Source: Haloactinopolyspora alba
GTDB taxonomy: Bacteria > Actinomycetota > Actinomycetes > Jiangellales > Jiangellaceae
Reading direction: 5' to 3'
DNA: 64,000 nucleotides
Assembly (NCBI RefSeq): GCF_003014555.1
Contig: NZ_PYGE01000003.1
Coordinates: 258,206-322,205, forward strand
Below the pieces are notes generated by a model. It made no database searches, had not been told where the DNA came from, and saw only the letters and a program-made list of their open reading frames with translations. The translations under genes and the position numbers were made by a program. Positions 9,066 to 21,833 of this stretch are shown piece after piece. How positions within the stretch are numbered: the first letter of the stretch is position 1; the number at the start of each line of letters is the position of its first letter.

Positions 9066-10280
9066 GTGAGCACGACAGAGCCCGGCCGCCCGGAGGCCAG
9101 TTGGCGCCAGATCTGGCGCGACCTCGGGTACATGCTGCCCGGCCTGCCGATCGCGGTCGCGTCGTTCGTCGTCGCGATCGCCGGGCTCGCGCTCGGCGTC
9201 GGCCTGTTCGTCGTCGCGTTCGCCGGGCTGGCCATCATGGTCGGCACGCTGGCTGCCGCACGCGGCTTCGCCCACACCGAACGGCGGCGCGTGGGATGGG
9301 TCGAGCGGCGCGAGGTGCGGCCGTTCCACTACCGGCAGGTGAACGGCAACCTCTTGGGCCGGCTGCTCGGCCGGCTGCGTGACCAGCAGAGCTGGCGGGA
9401 CTGGACCTTCGCGGTACTGATACTGCCGGTGCGGGTGCTCACGTGGTCACTGACCATCGTCTGGCTGGCGCTGTCCATCGCCCTGACGCCACTGACCCTG
9501 CTGGCGTGGGCGGTCAGCGGCGGCGGAGGGTTCCGCGGGTTGCCACGGGTGTTCGCCTACGTCCTCCGCGGCCTGGTGACGCTGGAGTCGATGCTGGTGT
9601 GGGGGATGTTGACGGACGAGAACGCGGAGCTGCGCGCCCGGGCGGAGGCGCTCACGCACAGCCGGGCCTCAGCGGTGCAGGCCGAGGCGGACACGTTGCG
9701 TCGCGTCGAACGCGACATCCACGACGGACCCCAACAACGCCTCGTCCGCCTCACCATGGACCTCGAATCCGCCCAACGCCGCTTCGACAACCACGACCAC
9801 AACACCGCCCTCCCCCTCCTCGAAGGCGCCGTCAACCAAACCAAAGAAGCCCTCGCCGAACTCCGCGCCGTCTCCCGCGGCATCGCCCCACCCATCCTCA
9901 CCGACCGCGGACTGCCCGCAGCCCTCGCCGCCGCCACCGCACGCAACCCCATCCCCACCACCCTCGACACCACCCTCCACGACAACGAACGACTCCCCAG
10001 CTCCATCGAAAACGCCGCCTACTTCGTCGTCACCGAAGCCCTCACCAACGCCGCCAAACACGCCGACGCCACCCAATGCACCGTCACCGTCCACCGCCTC
10101 GACAACACCCTCCACGTCCAAATCACCGACAACGGACGCGGCGGCGCCCACCCCGGCAAAGGCCACGGACTCACCGGCCTCAACGACCGCCTCACCGGCA
10201 TCGACGCCACCCTCGACATCACCAGCCCACCCGGCAACGGCACCACCATCACCGCCCAACTCCCCATCCCCACCCAATAG
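9066..10280 (+). CDS. Sensor histidine kinase (HisKA_3 type), copy 2
   Basis: A 404-residue membrane kinase, GTG start, 44 bp after copy 1. Its sensor half is clearly related to copy 1 (LGYMLPGLPIAVASFVV versus IGYLLPGLPIAIASFVV) but diverged, and it carries a shorter fourth-segment loop. The phospho-His is 219, in RDIHDGPQQR, and the whole catalytic half is identical to copy 1. Two different sensors sharing one output module should feed the same response regulator. The codon-use break at the module border is as sharp as in copy 1. Confidence 0.92.
   Translation: MSTTEPGRPEASWRQIWRDLGYMLPGLPIAVASFVVAIAGLALGVGLFVVAFAGLAIMVGTLAAARGFAHTERRRVGWVERREVRPFHYRQVNGNLLGRLLGRLRDQQSWRDWTFAVLILPVRVLTWSLTIVWLALSIALTPLTLLAWAVSGGGGFRGLPRVFAYVLRGLVTLESMLVWGMLTDENAELRARAEALTHSRASAVQAEADTLRRVERDIHDGPQQRLVRLTMDLESAQRRFDNHDHNTALPLLEGAVNQTKEALAELRAVSRGIAPPILTDRGLPAALAAATARNPIPTTLDTTLHDNERLPSSIENAAYFVVTEALTNAAKHADATQCTVTVHRLDNTLHVQITDNGRGGAHPGKGHGLTGLNDRLTGIDATLDITSPPGNGTTITAQLPIPTQ
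9681..10276 (+). repeat. 596-bp perfect direct repeat, copy 2 (kinase catalytic module)
   Basis: Second copy of the unit at 8422-9017, offset by exactly 1259 bp. The perfect match starts at a GCC GAG GCG GAC stretch and runs nearly to the stop codon. The plus strand here is strongly C-rich and G-poor (about 29 C to 11 G in a sampled 60 bases), unlike the flanks, where C and G are balanced. Confidence 0.97.
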
Positions 10281-10308
10281 GCGGACCCTCGGGAGTCGCG
10301 GCAGGACG

Positions 10309-10866
10309 TCAGCGGGCGCGTAGACCTTCGACGGCGACACCGAGCAGGGTCTCGAACGAGTCAGGGGCCGCCTCGGCCGCCGTGCCGATGCCGTGCGCCA
10401 GGACCAGGACGTCTCGCGGTGTGAGGTCGGAACGGACGACGCCGGCCTCTTGCCCGGCCGTCAGCAGCGCCGATGCCGCGCCCGTCAACATCGCCTTGCA
10501 CGCTGCGAACGTCTCCGAGTCGGGCCCGAGGGTGGCCTTCAGCGTGCTCGCCAGACCGCGGCGACGGACCAGGTAGTCGACCTGCTCGCGCAGCCACTGC
10601 GCCAGCGCGTCGCCCGGCGGGTACTCGTCGAGCAGTTCTTGCGCGCGCCGGCTCAGACCGGCGACGTCGTCGCGGTAGACCGCCTCCATGAGTGCCTGGC
10701 GCTGCGGAAAGTGCCGGTAGAGCGTACCGGGCCCGACCTCCGCGCGCCGGGCGATCTCGTCCAGCGACGCCTCCACCCCGTGCTCGGCGAACGCCTCACG
10801 GGCCACGGCCACGATGCGCTCGTGGTTGCGCCGGGCGTCCGCGCGCATCGGACGCGCTGTCGTCAT
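10309..10866 (-). CDS. TetR/AcrR-family repressor
   Basis: A 185-residue regulator with a TetR helix-turn-helix at residues ~10-55 (IVAVAREAFAEHGV ... GPGTLYRHFP) and a helical ligand-binding C-terminal domain. I chose the ATG at 10866 because a GAGG lies 8 bases upstream; a GTG three codons earlier is possible. It diverges from a 14-helix MFS exporter, and two identical 17-bp palindromes lie in the shared promoter region. This is the usual set-up of a self-regulated drug-efflux repressor. Confidence 0.9.
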   Translation of the reverse strand: MTTARPMRADARRNHERIVAVAREAFAEHGVEASLDEIARRAEVGPGTLYRHFPQRQALMEAVYRDDVAGLSRRAQELLDEYPPGDALAQWLREQVDYLVRRRGLASTLKATLGPDSETFAACKAMLTGAASALLTAGQEAGVVRSDLTPRDVLVLAHGIGTAAEAAPDSFETLLGVAVEGLRAR

Positions 10867-10881
10867 CGCTGCCACCTCGAT

Positions 10882-10898
10882 CCGGAGACTATCTCCGG
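10882..10898. promoter_or_regulatory. TetR operator 1 (17-bp palindrome)
   Basis: CCGGAGACTATCTCCGG, with 7-bp arms around CTA; the symmetry extends to 9-bp arms with flanking AT/AT. It lies 16 bp upstream of the tetR start codon, where binding would block tetR expression. The same 17 bases recur at 10949-10965. Confidence 0.75.
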
Positions 10899-10904
10899 AT
10901 AGTC

Positions 10905-10934
10905 TTGCGTAACCGGAGCAGTACTCCGTATGCT
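10905..10934 (+). promoter_or_regulatory. Likely efflux promoter overlapped by a degenerate palindrome
   Basis: TTGCGT (10905-10910) and TATGCT (10929-10934) are 18 bp apart and point toward the MFS gene. Between them lies ACCGGAG-4 bp-ACTCCGT (10912-10929), an imperfect relative of the two flanking operators. A repressor bound at the three sites would cover this promoter. Confidence 0.5.
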
Positions 10935-10948
10935 AACTCCCGTCCTAA

Positions 10949-10965
10949 CCGGAGACTATCTCCGG
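10949..10965. promoter_or_regulatory. TetR operator 2 (17-bp palindrome)
   Basis: Exact copy of CCGGAGACTATCTCCGG, here with arms extended to 9 bp by AA/TT. Its start is 67 bp from that of operator 1, and it lies in the 5' leader of the efflux gene, just downstream of the predicted promoter. Confidence 0.75.
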
Positions 10966-11044
10966 TTTGCTCGGTCGATCGCCCTCCTCGCGCCCCGTGC
11001 ACCGATGCCGGGCGCCGGGCGACACGCACCCCTCGGGAGCTTCA

Positions 11045-12487
11045 GTGTCCGAACGAACCCTGCCGAGCCCCCGGCCGGCACCCGAAGACAGCGCCGAACG
11101 CGCCGGGACACGGCCCGGCCTGGCGCTGGCCGTCCTGCTCACGTGCCAGCTGATGATCGTGCTGGACATCACCGTCATGAACGTCGCGCTGCCGCACATC
11201 CGCGCCGACCTCGGCTTCAGCACCACCGGCCTGTCCTGGGTCATGAACGCCTACACGCTCGCGTTCGGCGGCATGCTGCTGCTCGGCGGCCGCGCAGGCG
11301 ACCTGTTCGGCCGACGGCGGCTGTTCATCGGCGGCATCGCCGTGTTCACGGTCGCGTCGTTCGTCGGCGGGACCGCGGACACCCCCGCCCTGCTGATCGC
11401 CGCGCGCATCGCGCAAGGCCTGGGCTCGGCCGCCGCCGGGCCGAGCACGCTGGCGCTGATCACCACCACGTTCACCGAGCCGCAGCGACGGATGCGGGCC
11501 CTGGCGTTGTTCGGCGGCGTGTCCAGCGCCGGGTTCGCCATCGGGCTCATTCTCGGCGGTCTGCTCACCGAGCTCTTCTCCTGGCGGTCCGTGCTGTTCA
11601 TCAACGTCCCGTTCGGCATCGCCATCGCCGTCCTCGCCCGCCGAATCCTCGCCGAGCCCGAACGGCGCCCGTCCCGCCTGGACCTTCCCGGCGCCGTGAC
11701 CGCGAGTGCGGGCGTGGCGTCGCTGGTCTACGGGTTCATCCGCGCCGGCGACGAGGGGTGGAGTGATCCGGGCAGTCAGATCCTGCTGGTGGCGGGAGCA
11801 CTGCTGCTCGCCGCGTTCGTGACCATCGAAGCCCGGACCCGCCACCCGCTGTTGCCGCTACGGCTGTTCGCCGACCGCAACCGTGCGACCGGTTACGCGA
11901 TGTTCTTCCTCGGGCCGATGTCGGCCATGTCGACGTTCTTCTTCCTCACCCAGTACCTGCAGGACGTTCGTGAGTTCAGCTCGCTGGCCACGGGGTTCGC
12001 GTTCGTGCCGCTGGCGGCGGTGTTGTTCACGATGACCCGGCTGGCGCCACGGCTCCTGCCCCGTTTCGGTCCGCGGCCGCTGGCGGTGGCCGGAACGACG
12101 TCGCTGGCGCTGGCGCTGGCCTGGCTGACCCGGCTGACCCCGGACAGCGCGTACCTGCCCGGCATGTTCGGCCCGATGGTGTTGATGGGCCTGGGCATGG
12201 GCCTGGCGTTCGCGCCGATGAACATCGTGATCATGAGCTCCGTCCCGGCCGACGACGCCGGCGCCGCCGGCGGCGCACTGCAGACACTGCAGCAGACCGG
12301 CGGCGCGCTGGGCCTGGCCGTGCTGGTCACCGTCTACGGGACCACGACGCAGGACGCGGCGGCCGACGGACGCTCGGGTGCGGACGTCCTGGTCGACGGG
12401 ATGACGTCGGTGTTCACCGCCGCCGTCGGCATCGCGGCGATCGCGTTCCTGGTGGCGTTGACGTTCCGGCGCCGCGAGAGGACGTGA
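11045..12487 (+). CDS. MFS multidrug transporter, DHA2 (EmrB/QacA) family
   Basis: A 480-residue protein with about 14 hydrophobic segments. Family signatures are LDITVMNVALPHI in helix 1, the loop GRAGDLFGRRR after helix 2, and motif C (SSAGFAIGLILGGLLTEL) in helix 5. I chose the GTG at 11045 because a GGGAG lies just upstream and the residues from there match normal N-termini; an in-frame start at 10967 would place the protein start inside the operator region. It should use the proton gradient to export drugs and is probably repressed by the divergent TetR protein. Confidence 0.9.
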   Translation: MSERTLPSPRPAPEDSAERAGTRPGLALAVLLTCQLMIVLDITVMNVALPHIRADLGFSTTGLSWVMNAYTLAFGGMLLLGGRAGDLFGRRRLFIGGIAVFTVASFVGGTADTPALLIAARIAQGLGSAAAGPSTLALITTTFTEPQRRMRALALFGGVSSAGFAIGLILGGLLTELFSWRSVLFINVPFGIAIAVLARRILAEPERRPSRLDLPGAVTASAGVASLVYGFIRAGDEGWSDPGSQILLVAGALLLAAFVTIEARTRHPLLPLRLFADRNRATGYAMFFLGPMSAMSTFFFLTQYLQDVREFSSLATGFAFVPLAAVLFTMTRLAPRLLPRFGPRPLAVAGTTSLALALAWLTRLTPDSAYLPGMFGPMVLMGLGMGLAFAPMNIVIMSSVPADDAGAAGGALQTLQQTGGALGLAVLVTVYGTTTQDAAADGRSGADVLVDGMTSVFTAAVGIAAIAFLVALTFRRRERT

Positions 12488-12510
12488 CGCCGGGCGAGGC
12501 GAGGCGAGTG

Positions 12511-12572
12511 CACGCATCACCAGGGCTGTACGGGTGGTGACGCATGGAATTCCATGGTGAACGTGGTCATTT
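12511..12572. repeat. 62-bp dispersed intergenic repeat, copy A
   Basis: Matches 39098-39159 at 58 of 62 positions, with a 38-bp core that is identical. The core contains the perfect palindrome CATGGAATTCCATG. A GCATCACC arm faces a near-complementary GGTGACGC, so the left half can form a stem. Both copies sit about 15 bp past the stop codon of a minus-strand gene (here the LamG gene), which suggests a 3'-end element of REP or terminator type. Confidence 0.8.
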
Positions 12573-12584
12573 CCACCGTGCGGG

Positions 12585-14486
12585 TCATGTGAACGGGACG
12601 ACGAACTCGGCCGGGGTCAGCGCGCGGTCGCTGATCCGCACGTCGCCGAGGTAGCCGTAGAAGCCCTGGCCGAACGCGTTGTCGAAGGCGTTCGCACCGA
12701 GCGTGAACGGCAGGCCCAGGGTCGCGATGCCGTGCGCGGGCTGGGCCGGGTTGCGCGCGATCCGCGAGCCCTCGACCCACACGACCGAGGTCGACCCGTC
12801 GTTCACCACCGCCACGTGGAACCAGCGCCCGACCGGCAGCGCGTGGCTCCACGACGTCGGCGAGGCGTTCTGCACGTGCGGGTACAACACGAACTGCAGG
12901 AACCGCTCCCCCGACAGGTTCAGGCTGCACACCGACTCCAGCGGCGAGTAGCCCTCGGTCTTGCCCGCGTCGCCGGCCCGGCCCTGCCAGCTGAGGATCC
13001 CCATCCAGGCATGGTCGCCCTCGAACGGCTCGGGCAGTTTGACGAACAGCTCGATGGTGAACCCGTCCAGGAACGTCGCCGAGTTGATCGCGGCGTCGGC
13101 CACCGCCTCGAGCACGGCGCCGCGATCGGGACTCTGGCCGCCGTCGAAGCGCAGGCTCGCGTGCGCCGGCGCGCCCTCGTGGTGCTCCACCGAGCGGGTC
13201 AGCACGCCCGGGCCGCTGGAGTGCAGGCGCCGCACCACCAGATCGTTGCCGTTGCGGGTCAGATCGGCGGCGACGGCGCCGTCGTCGACCACCGCGCCGT
13301 CCTCGACCCGGCCGCGCAGGCCGACCGTGTCGAAGCGCCAGTACGCCACCGTGTGGCGGCCGATGACCCGCCGCGGCGGCCGCGGGCGCGGCGACGTGTC
13401 CGGCGCGAACCCGGCGAAGCGGGCCTCGGTGTCCAGGGGCAGGCTGAACCGGTCGACGTCACCGGTCAGCTCGATGACCTCGGCCCCGAGCGGCGGGCGC
13501 TCGGCTGCGTCCCGGGTGAGGAACCACGGCGCGAACGTCTCAACGTCGATCACGCCGCGCGCCAGGTCGAACTGGTAGAGCCGGATCATGCCGGCACCGC
13601 CGTAGTAACGGTCCTGGTAGTTGGTGATGTGCACGTGGACGTCGTTGCCGGCGTCGTTGGTGAGCACGGTCCGCCCGGGCGGCCAGTAGTGCCCGCCGAG
13701 CGCCATGAACACCTGATCGTTACGGCGGATCAGGCCGTCCCACAGCCGCTCGCCGTTCGGCGACAGCGTCGCCGCGCCGTCGTCGTCGGCGTAGGCGAGG
13801 TCGTGCGTGGTGACTACCACCGGTGTGCTCGCATGCTTGTCAATGACCCCCTGCGCCCAGGCCAGCCCGGCATCCGAGACGCGCCAGTCCAGTGCCAGCA
13901 CCAGCCAGCCGCGGTCGGCCGCGGTGAGCACGTGGTAGCTGTTGTAGCCGTCCGGCGACGCACCGCCGAACGTGTCGTTGCCGGCGAAGCGCGACGGCCC
14001 GAACGCCCGCAGGTACGCGCTGTCGCCGCGCTGGTCGTCGGTGGACGAATCGACGTCGTGGTTGCCCGCCAGGACGCTGAACGGCACGACGCCGTCCAGC
14101 GCGGCGAACGTCTGGTCGGCCAGCTCGATCTCGTCGGCGTCGCCGTGCTCGGTGACGTCGCCGAGGTGGGTCATGAACGCGACGTTCGCGAGGCCGCGCT
14201 GCTCGGCCAGGTAGCCGAAGGTCGACTCCAGCGGCGCCGGGTCCGACCGGTCCTGGTCGAACAGGTACTGCGTGTCGGGCAGCACCGCGATCGCGAACCT
14301 GGGACTGTGCGGATCGAACACGCCGGGCTCGGGGGGCGCCACCGGCGCCGCGCCGGCGCCGCTGGTCGCGTCCACCAGACTCGGCAGCGCCGCGGCCGCG
14401 GGGGTCGCCATCGCGCCGAGCAGCAGGTGCCGGCGACGGACACCGCTGGTCCGCCCCGTGGGCGCCGGGACGTGGGACTCGGACAT
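12585..14486 (-). CDS. Tat-exported metallophosphoesterase with C-terminal LamG-like domain
   Basis: A 633-residue secreted protein. The N-terminus carries a twin-arginine signal (RRRHLLLG at 17-24, then an Ala-rich stretch). The phosphoesterase motifs follow: PDTQ (Asp71), GDVTEHG (Asp109), GNHD (140-143), then TTHD and GGHYW. A C-terminal region of ~200 residues (AYWRFDT ... DGFTIELFVKLPEP ... YGYLGDVRISDRALTP) has the pattern of LamG/concanavalin-like domains, which bind sugars or surfaces. The start at 14486 has a GGAGG 7 bases upstream; the frame stays open further upstream without a better signal. It probably hydrolyses a phosphoester outside the cell. Confidence 0.85.
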   Translation of the reverse strand: MSESHVPAPTGRTSGVRRRHLLLGAMATPAAAALPSLVDATSGAGAAPVAPPEPGVFDPHSPRFAIAVLPDTQYLFDQDRSDPAPLESTFGYLAEQRGLANVAFMTHLGDVTEHGDADEIELADQTFAALDGVVPFSVLAGNHDVDSSTDDQRGDSAYLRAFGPSRFAGNDTFGGASPDGYNSYHVLTAADRGWLVLALDWRVSDAGLAWAQGVIDKHASTPVVVTTHDLAYADDDGAATLSPNGERLWDGLIRRNDQVFMALGGHYWPPGRTVLTNDAGNDVHVHITNYQDRYYGGAGMIRLYQFDLARGVIDVETFAPWFLTRDAAERPPLGAEVIELTGDVDRFSLPLDTEARFAGFAPDTSPRPRPPRRVIGRHTVAYWRFDTVGLRGRVEDGAVVDDGAVAADLTRNGNDLVVRRLHSSGPGVLTRSVEHHEGAPAHASLRFDGGQSPDRGAVLEAVADAAINSATFLDGFTIELFVKLPEPFEGDHAWMGILSWQGRAGDAGKTEGYSPLESVCSLNLSGERFLQFVLYPHVQNASPTSWSHALPVGRWFHVAVVNDGSTSVVWVEGSRIARNPAQPAHGIATLGLPFTLGANAFDNAFGQGFYGYLGDVRISDRALTPAEFVVPFT

Positions 14487-14647
14487 GTGTGGACCTCCGG
14501 ACCGGACGGTGCGGCCAGGTCGCTCGATACCGAGCACCTGGACGATTTGGCGGTGTTCCTGGACATTTCGCTCGCCTATCGGATCAGCACCGGGTGGACG
14601 GTCAGCGGCCAGGGTGTGACAGCACGCGATCCCCTCGATGAACGACA

Positions 14648-14722
14648 CCGACTTCGATACCGCCAGGTGCCGGGGATCAGGTCGATGCGGCCGACGAGGG
14701 CAACCGGCGGTATCGAAGTCGG
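14648..14722. repeat. Hairpin repeat 1, left copy (upstream of DUF559-type gene)
   Basis: A perfect 17-bp inverted repeat, CCGACTTCGATACCGCC (14648-14664) and its complement (14706-14722), around a 41-bp centre. Weaker pairing extends about 7 bp further in. The first 23 bases recur exactly at 15886-15908 in the same orientation beyond the gene. It lies in the 299-bp gene-free stretch 14487-14785, which otherwise must hold the phosphoesterase promoter. Confidence 0.85.
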
Positions 14723-14785
14723 GGCAACCGCAGTTGTCCACAGACTGTCCGCGCTCGGTTCCGCCACGCGCGGCGGCCGAGCACC

Positions 14786-15871
14786 GTGGCGGAGATCATG
14801 GGCCGCAGAACTCACCTCCCCTCCGACATCCTGACGTTCCTCCGAGAGCACGAAGGGCTGATCGACGTCCGGACCGCTCGTGCGTCCGGCATTGCACGAG
14901 ACCGCCTGCACCGGCTGGCCCGGGCGAAGCTGCTGGTGCGCGTGGCCGAGGGGGTGTACGCGTCCGCCGACACCGTCGACGGGCTAAGCGGCTGGGCACT
15001 GTACGAGCTGCGGGCCCGGGCGTTCGTGCTGTCCTGCAGCCCGGACGCCTTCCTGACCGGCTGGTCCGCAGCTGCCGTGTGGCGGCTGCCCACCCTGGGC
15101 AGGCCCCCTGCCCGTCCGGTCGTGGTCCGGCCGAAACAGCCGGGGCGAGGAAGCAAGAACGGTGTCTTCGGCCGGATCCTCACCGCCGACACACCGCCGC
15201 ACCACCGATGGCAGCGTGGCCGCTCTCGAGTGGTCAGCCCAGAGTGGGCAGCCGCGACCATCGCACTGACGGCACCCGTACCGGCGGCGTTGATCGTCGC
15301 CGACGCTGTCACACGCCAGGGCGGCGACATCGCCGACGTCGTGGCGCACATGCGCCATTGGCCGGGCGTGTCCCGGGCAAGCTGGGTCGCCACCCATGCC
15401 GACCCGTTGGCCGAGAGCCCGCTCGAGACGCTCGGCCGGTTCGGCATCATCGCAGGTGCGCTGCCAATGCCGGTGTCCAACGCGTGGGTCGGCGCCGGTC
15501 GGCCCGAGTACCGAGTCGACGGGCTGTGGCCGCATCACCATGCCGCCCACGAGGCGGACGGCGACGTCAAGTACAACAACCGCCCCGATGCTGCCGCCGT
15601 CGTCGCCGACGAGAAGGAACGTGAGTGGCGCCTGCGCCGGCTCGGGCTCGACATCGTGCGCTACGGATTCACCATCGCGGCCTACCGCCGCCACGAGCTC
15701 ATCGGCCGGTTCACCCAGTTGCTGCGCGACAACCCGCCGCACGGCGAGCCGATCCGATGGTGGAAACACGTTCCCGGCGTCGGCCCGGTCGAGCCCGAGC
15801 CGGACGACTGGCCGTCTCCGCTGCCCACTTCCGTCGTCCTGCCCGCGAGGTGGTGGCTCGATCACGGCTGA
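14786..15871 (+). CDS. AbiEi-domain / DUF559-type nuclease-fold protein, unit 1
   Basis: A 361-residue protein. The N-terminal ~100 residues look like the AbiEi-type winged helix (LREHEGLIDVRTARASGI ... GVYASADT). The C-terminal ~130 residues look like DUF559/Vsr-like restriction-endonuclease folds: ESPLETLGRFG, then RVDGLWP followed by HEADGDVKY (E-x-D with a following Lys), then REWRLRRLGLDIVRYGF. No partner toxin (AbiEii nucleotidyltransferase) is adjacent, so this is not a normal type IV toxin-antitoxin pair. The gene lies between two direct copies of a hairpin (14648-14722 and 15886-15958). The start is a GTG; an ATG at 14798 is an alternative. Role unknown; possibly a DNA nuclease linked to mobility of the unit. 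Confidence 0.8.
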   Translation: MAEIMGRRTHLPSDILTFLREHEGLIDVRTARASGIARDRLHRLARAKLLVRVAEGVYASADTVDGLSGWALYELRARAFVLSCSPDAFLTGWSAAAVWRLPTLGRPPARPVVVRPKQPGRGSKNGVFGRILTADTPPHHRWQRGRSRVVSPEWAAATIALTAPVPAALIVADAVTRQGGDIADVVAHMRHWPGVSRASWVATHADPLAESPLETLGRFGIIAGALPMPVSNAWVGAGRPEYRVDGLWPHHHAAHEADGDVKYNNRPDAAAVVADEKEREWRLRRLGLDIVRYGFTIAAYRRHELIGRFTQLLRDNPPHGEPIRWWKHVPGVGPVEPEPDDWPSPLPTSVVLPARWWLDHG

Positions 15872-15885
15872 GGCCCGGCAACCCG

Positions 15886-15958
15886 CCGACTTCGATACCG
15901 CCAGGTGCAACCAAGCGGCCGCAATCGGCCGTCGCCCGCAACCTGCGGTATCGCAGTC
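15886..15958. repeat. Hairpin repeat 1, right copy (downstream of DUF559-type gene)
   Basis: The first 23 bases equal those of the left copy. The 14-bp arm GACTTCGATACCGC (15888-15901) pairs with GCGGTATCGCAGTC (15945-15958) with one mismatch. The centre differs from the left copy. It starts 14 bp after the gene's stop and ends 34 bp before the response-regulator start. Confidence 0.8.
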
Positions 15959-15992
15959 ACCACGAATGGACGGGACCTGGCAGGATGTGTGC

Positions 15993-16640
15993 GTGCGCGT
16001 CGTTCTGGCTGAAGATTCCATGCTGCTCCGCGAGGGGCTCGTCCGTCTGCTCGGTGAGGCCGGGGCGGAGGTGCTGGACGCCGTCGGGGACGGGGACTCG
16101 CTGGTCACGTCCGTGGTGAAACACCAACCGGACGTGGCCGTCGTCGACGTCCGGATGCCGCCGACGTTCACCGACGAAGGGCTGCGCGCCGCGTTGTCGG
16201 CCCGCGAGCAGGTACCGGGGACCTGCGTGCTGGTGCTGTCGCAGTACGTCGAGGAGTCGTACGCGGGCGACCTGCTCGCCGGCGGCGGTGGCGGCGTCGG
16301 CTACCTGCTGAAGGACCGGGTCTCGGCGCTCGGCGACCTCTCCGACGCGCTGGAACGGGTGGCCTCCGGCGGGACGGTGCTCGACCCCGAGGTGGTCTCG
16401 CAGCTGTTCGCCCGGCGACGCCGCGACCCGCTGGAGACGCTGACCACCCGCGAGCGCGACGTGCTCGCGCTCATGGCCGAGGGGCGAACGAACACCGCCA
16501 TCGCGCGGATGCTCGTGGTCACCCACGGCGCGGTCGAGAAGCACATCTCCTCGATCCTCACCAAGCTGGACCTCGGGCCGTCCGACGACGACCACCGACG
16601 GGTCCTGGCCGTGCTGGCCTGGCTGCAGTCGGAGCAGTGA
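15993..16640 (+). CDS. NarL/LuxR-family response regulator
   Basis: A 215-residue two-component regulator. Receiver domain: acidic pocket AED (residues 6-8), phospho-Asp52 in VVDVRMPP, Ser83, and Lys107 in YLLKDR. LuxR-type helix-turn-helix near residues 150-200 (LTTRERDVLALMAEGRTNTAIA ... VEKHISSILTKL). The GTG at 15993 is chosen because AGGA lies 7 bases upstream and receiver domains start right there. No kinase is adjacent. This subfamily normally pairs with HisKA_3 kinases like those at 7732 and 9066, which lie on the same strand 5.7 kb upstream. Confidence 0.9.
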   Translation: MRVVLAEDSMLLREGLVRLLGEAGAEVLDAVGDGDSLVTSVVKHQPDVAVVDVRMPPTFTDEGLRAALSAREQVPGTCVLVLSQYVEESYAGDLLAGGGGGVGYLLKDRVSALGDLSDALERVASGGTVLDPEVVSQLFARRRRDPLETLTTRERDVLALMAEGRTNTAIARMLVVTHGAVEKHISSILTKLDLGPSDDDHRRVLAVLAWLQSEQ

Positions 16641-17361
16641 TAAGCGCCACCACCGACACCCGCGGGCGCGCAATACCGCCGTGACACTCGTGTGACACGC
16701 TGTCGAGGTGTCGATTCTTCTCCGTGTCGTGGTGCCCGACCAGCCCGGATCGCTGGGTGCGGTCGCGTCGGCCGTGGGCATGGCAGGCGGTGACATCGTC
16801 GGCGTGGACGTGGTGGAGCACCGCGCGGACGGGACCGCCGTGGACGACTTCCTCATCGACCTGCCCGCCGGAAAGCTGCCGGACACCCTGGTCAGCGCAT
16901 GCCTGTCGGTGGACGACGTGGACGTCGAGTTCGTCGGGCACTACAGCCCCGGCGCGGGCCTGCACCGCGACCTGGAGGCCGTCGAGGCGATGACCGAGGA
17001 CCCACGCCGGGCGCTCGAGGTGCTGGTGGACCTGCTGCCTGGTGTGTTCCGGTCCGGGTGGGCGTTGCTGCTCGCCGCGGACGGCTCCACGCTGCGCGTC
17101 GAGCGGGCCGCCGGCGGCGCGCCCGAAGCGGATGGGTACGAGGCGCCGTGGCTGCCGCTGGCGACGGCCGCCCGGCTGCCGACGCACGAGGGGTGGGCGC
17201 CCGAGTCGTGGCACGACGTCGTCGCCGTCGGCGCGCCGGTGGCCAGCACCGGCCAGACCGTGGTGTTCGGCCGGGACGGCGGCCCGCGCATCCTCGACTC
17301 CGAGCTGGCGCGGCTGGCGCACCTGGTGGCGCTGGCGCAGGTCGTCGGCCGCGGCCCGCAG

Positions 17362-21833
<4,472 letters not shown>

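Noticed and set aside
8176-10340. Long open frames opposite both kinase modules, rich in Gly, Val and Glu
   Set aside because: They mirror the C-rich codon style of the real genes, lack domains or ribosome-binding sites, and are duplicated only because the kinase DNA is duplicated.
14786-15871. Type IV toxin-antitoxin system based on the AbiEi-like domain
   Set aside because: No AbiEii nucleotidyltransferase toxin lies beside this gene or the one at 55541, and both have a C-terminal nuclease-like domain instead.
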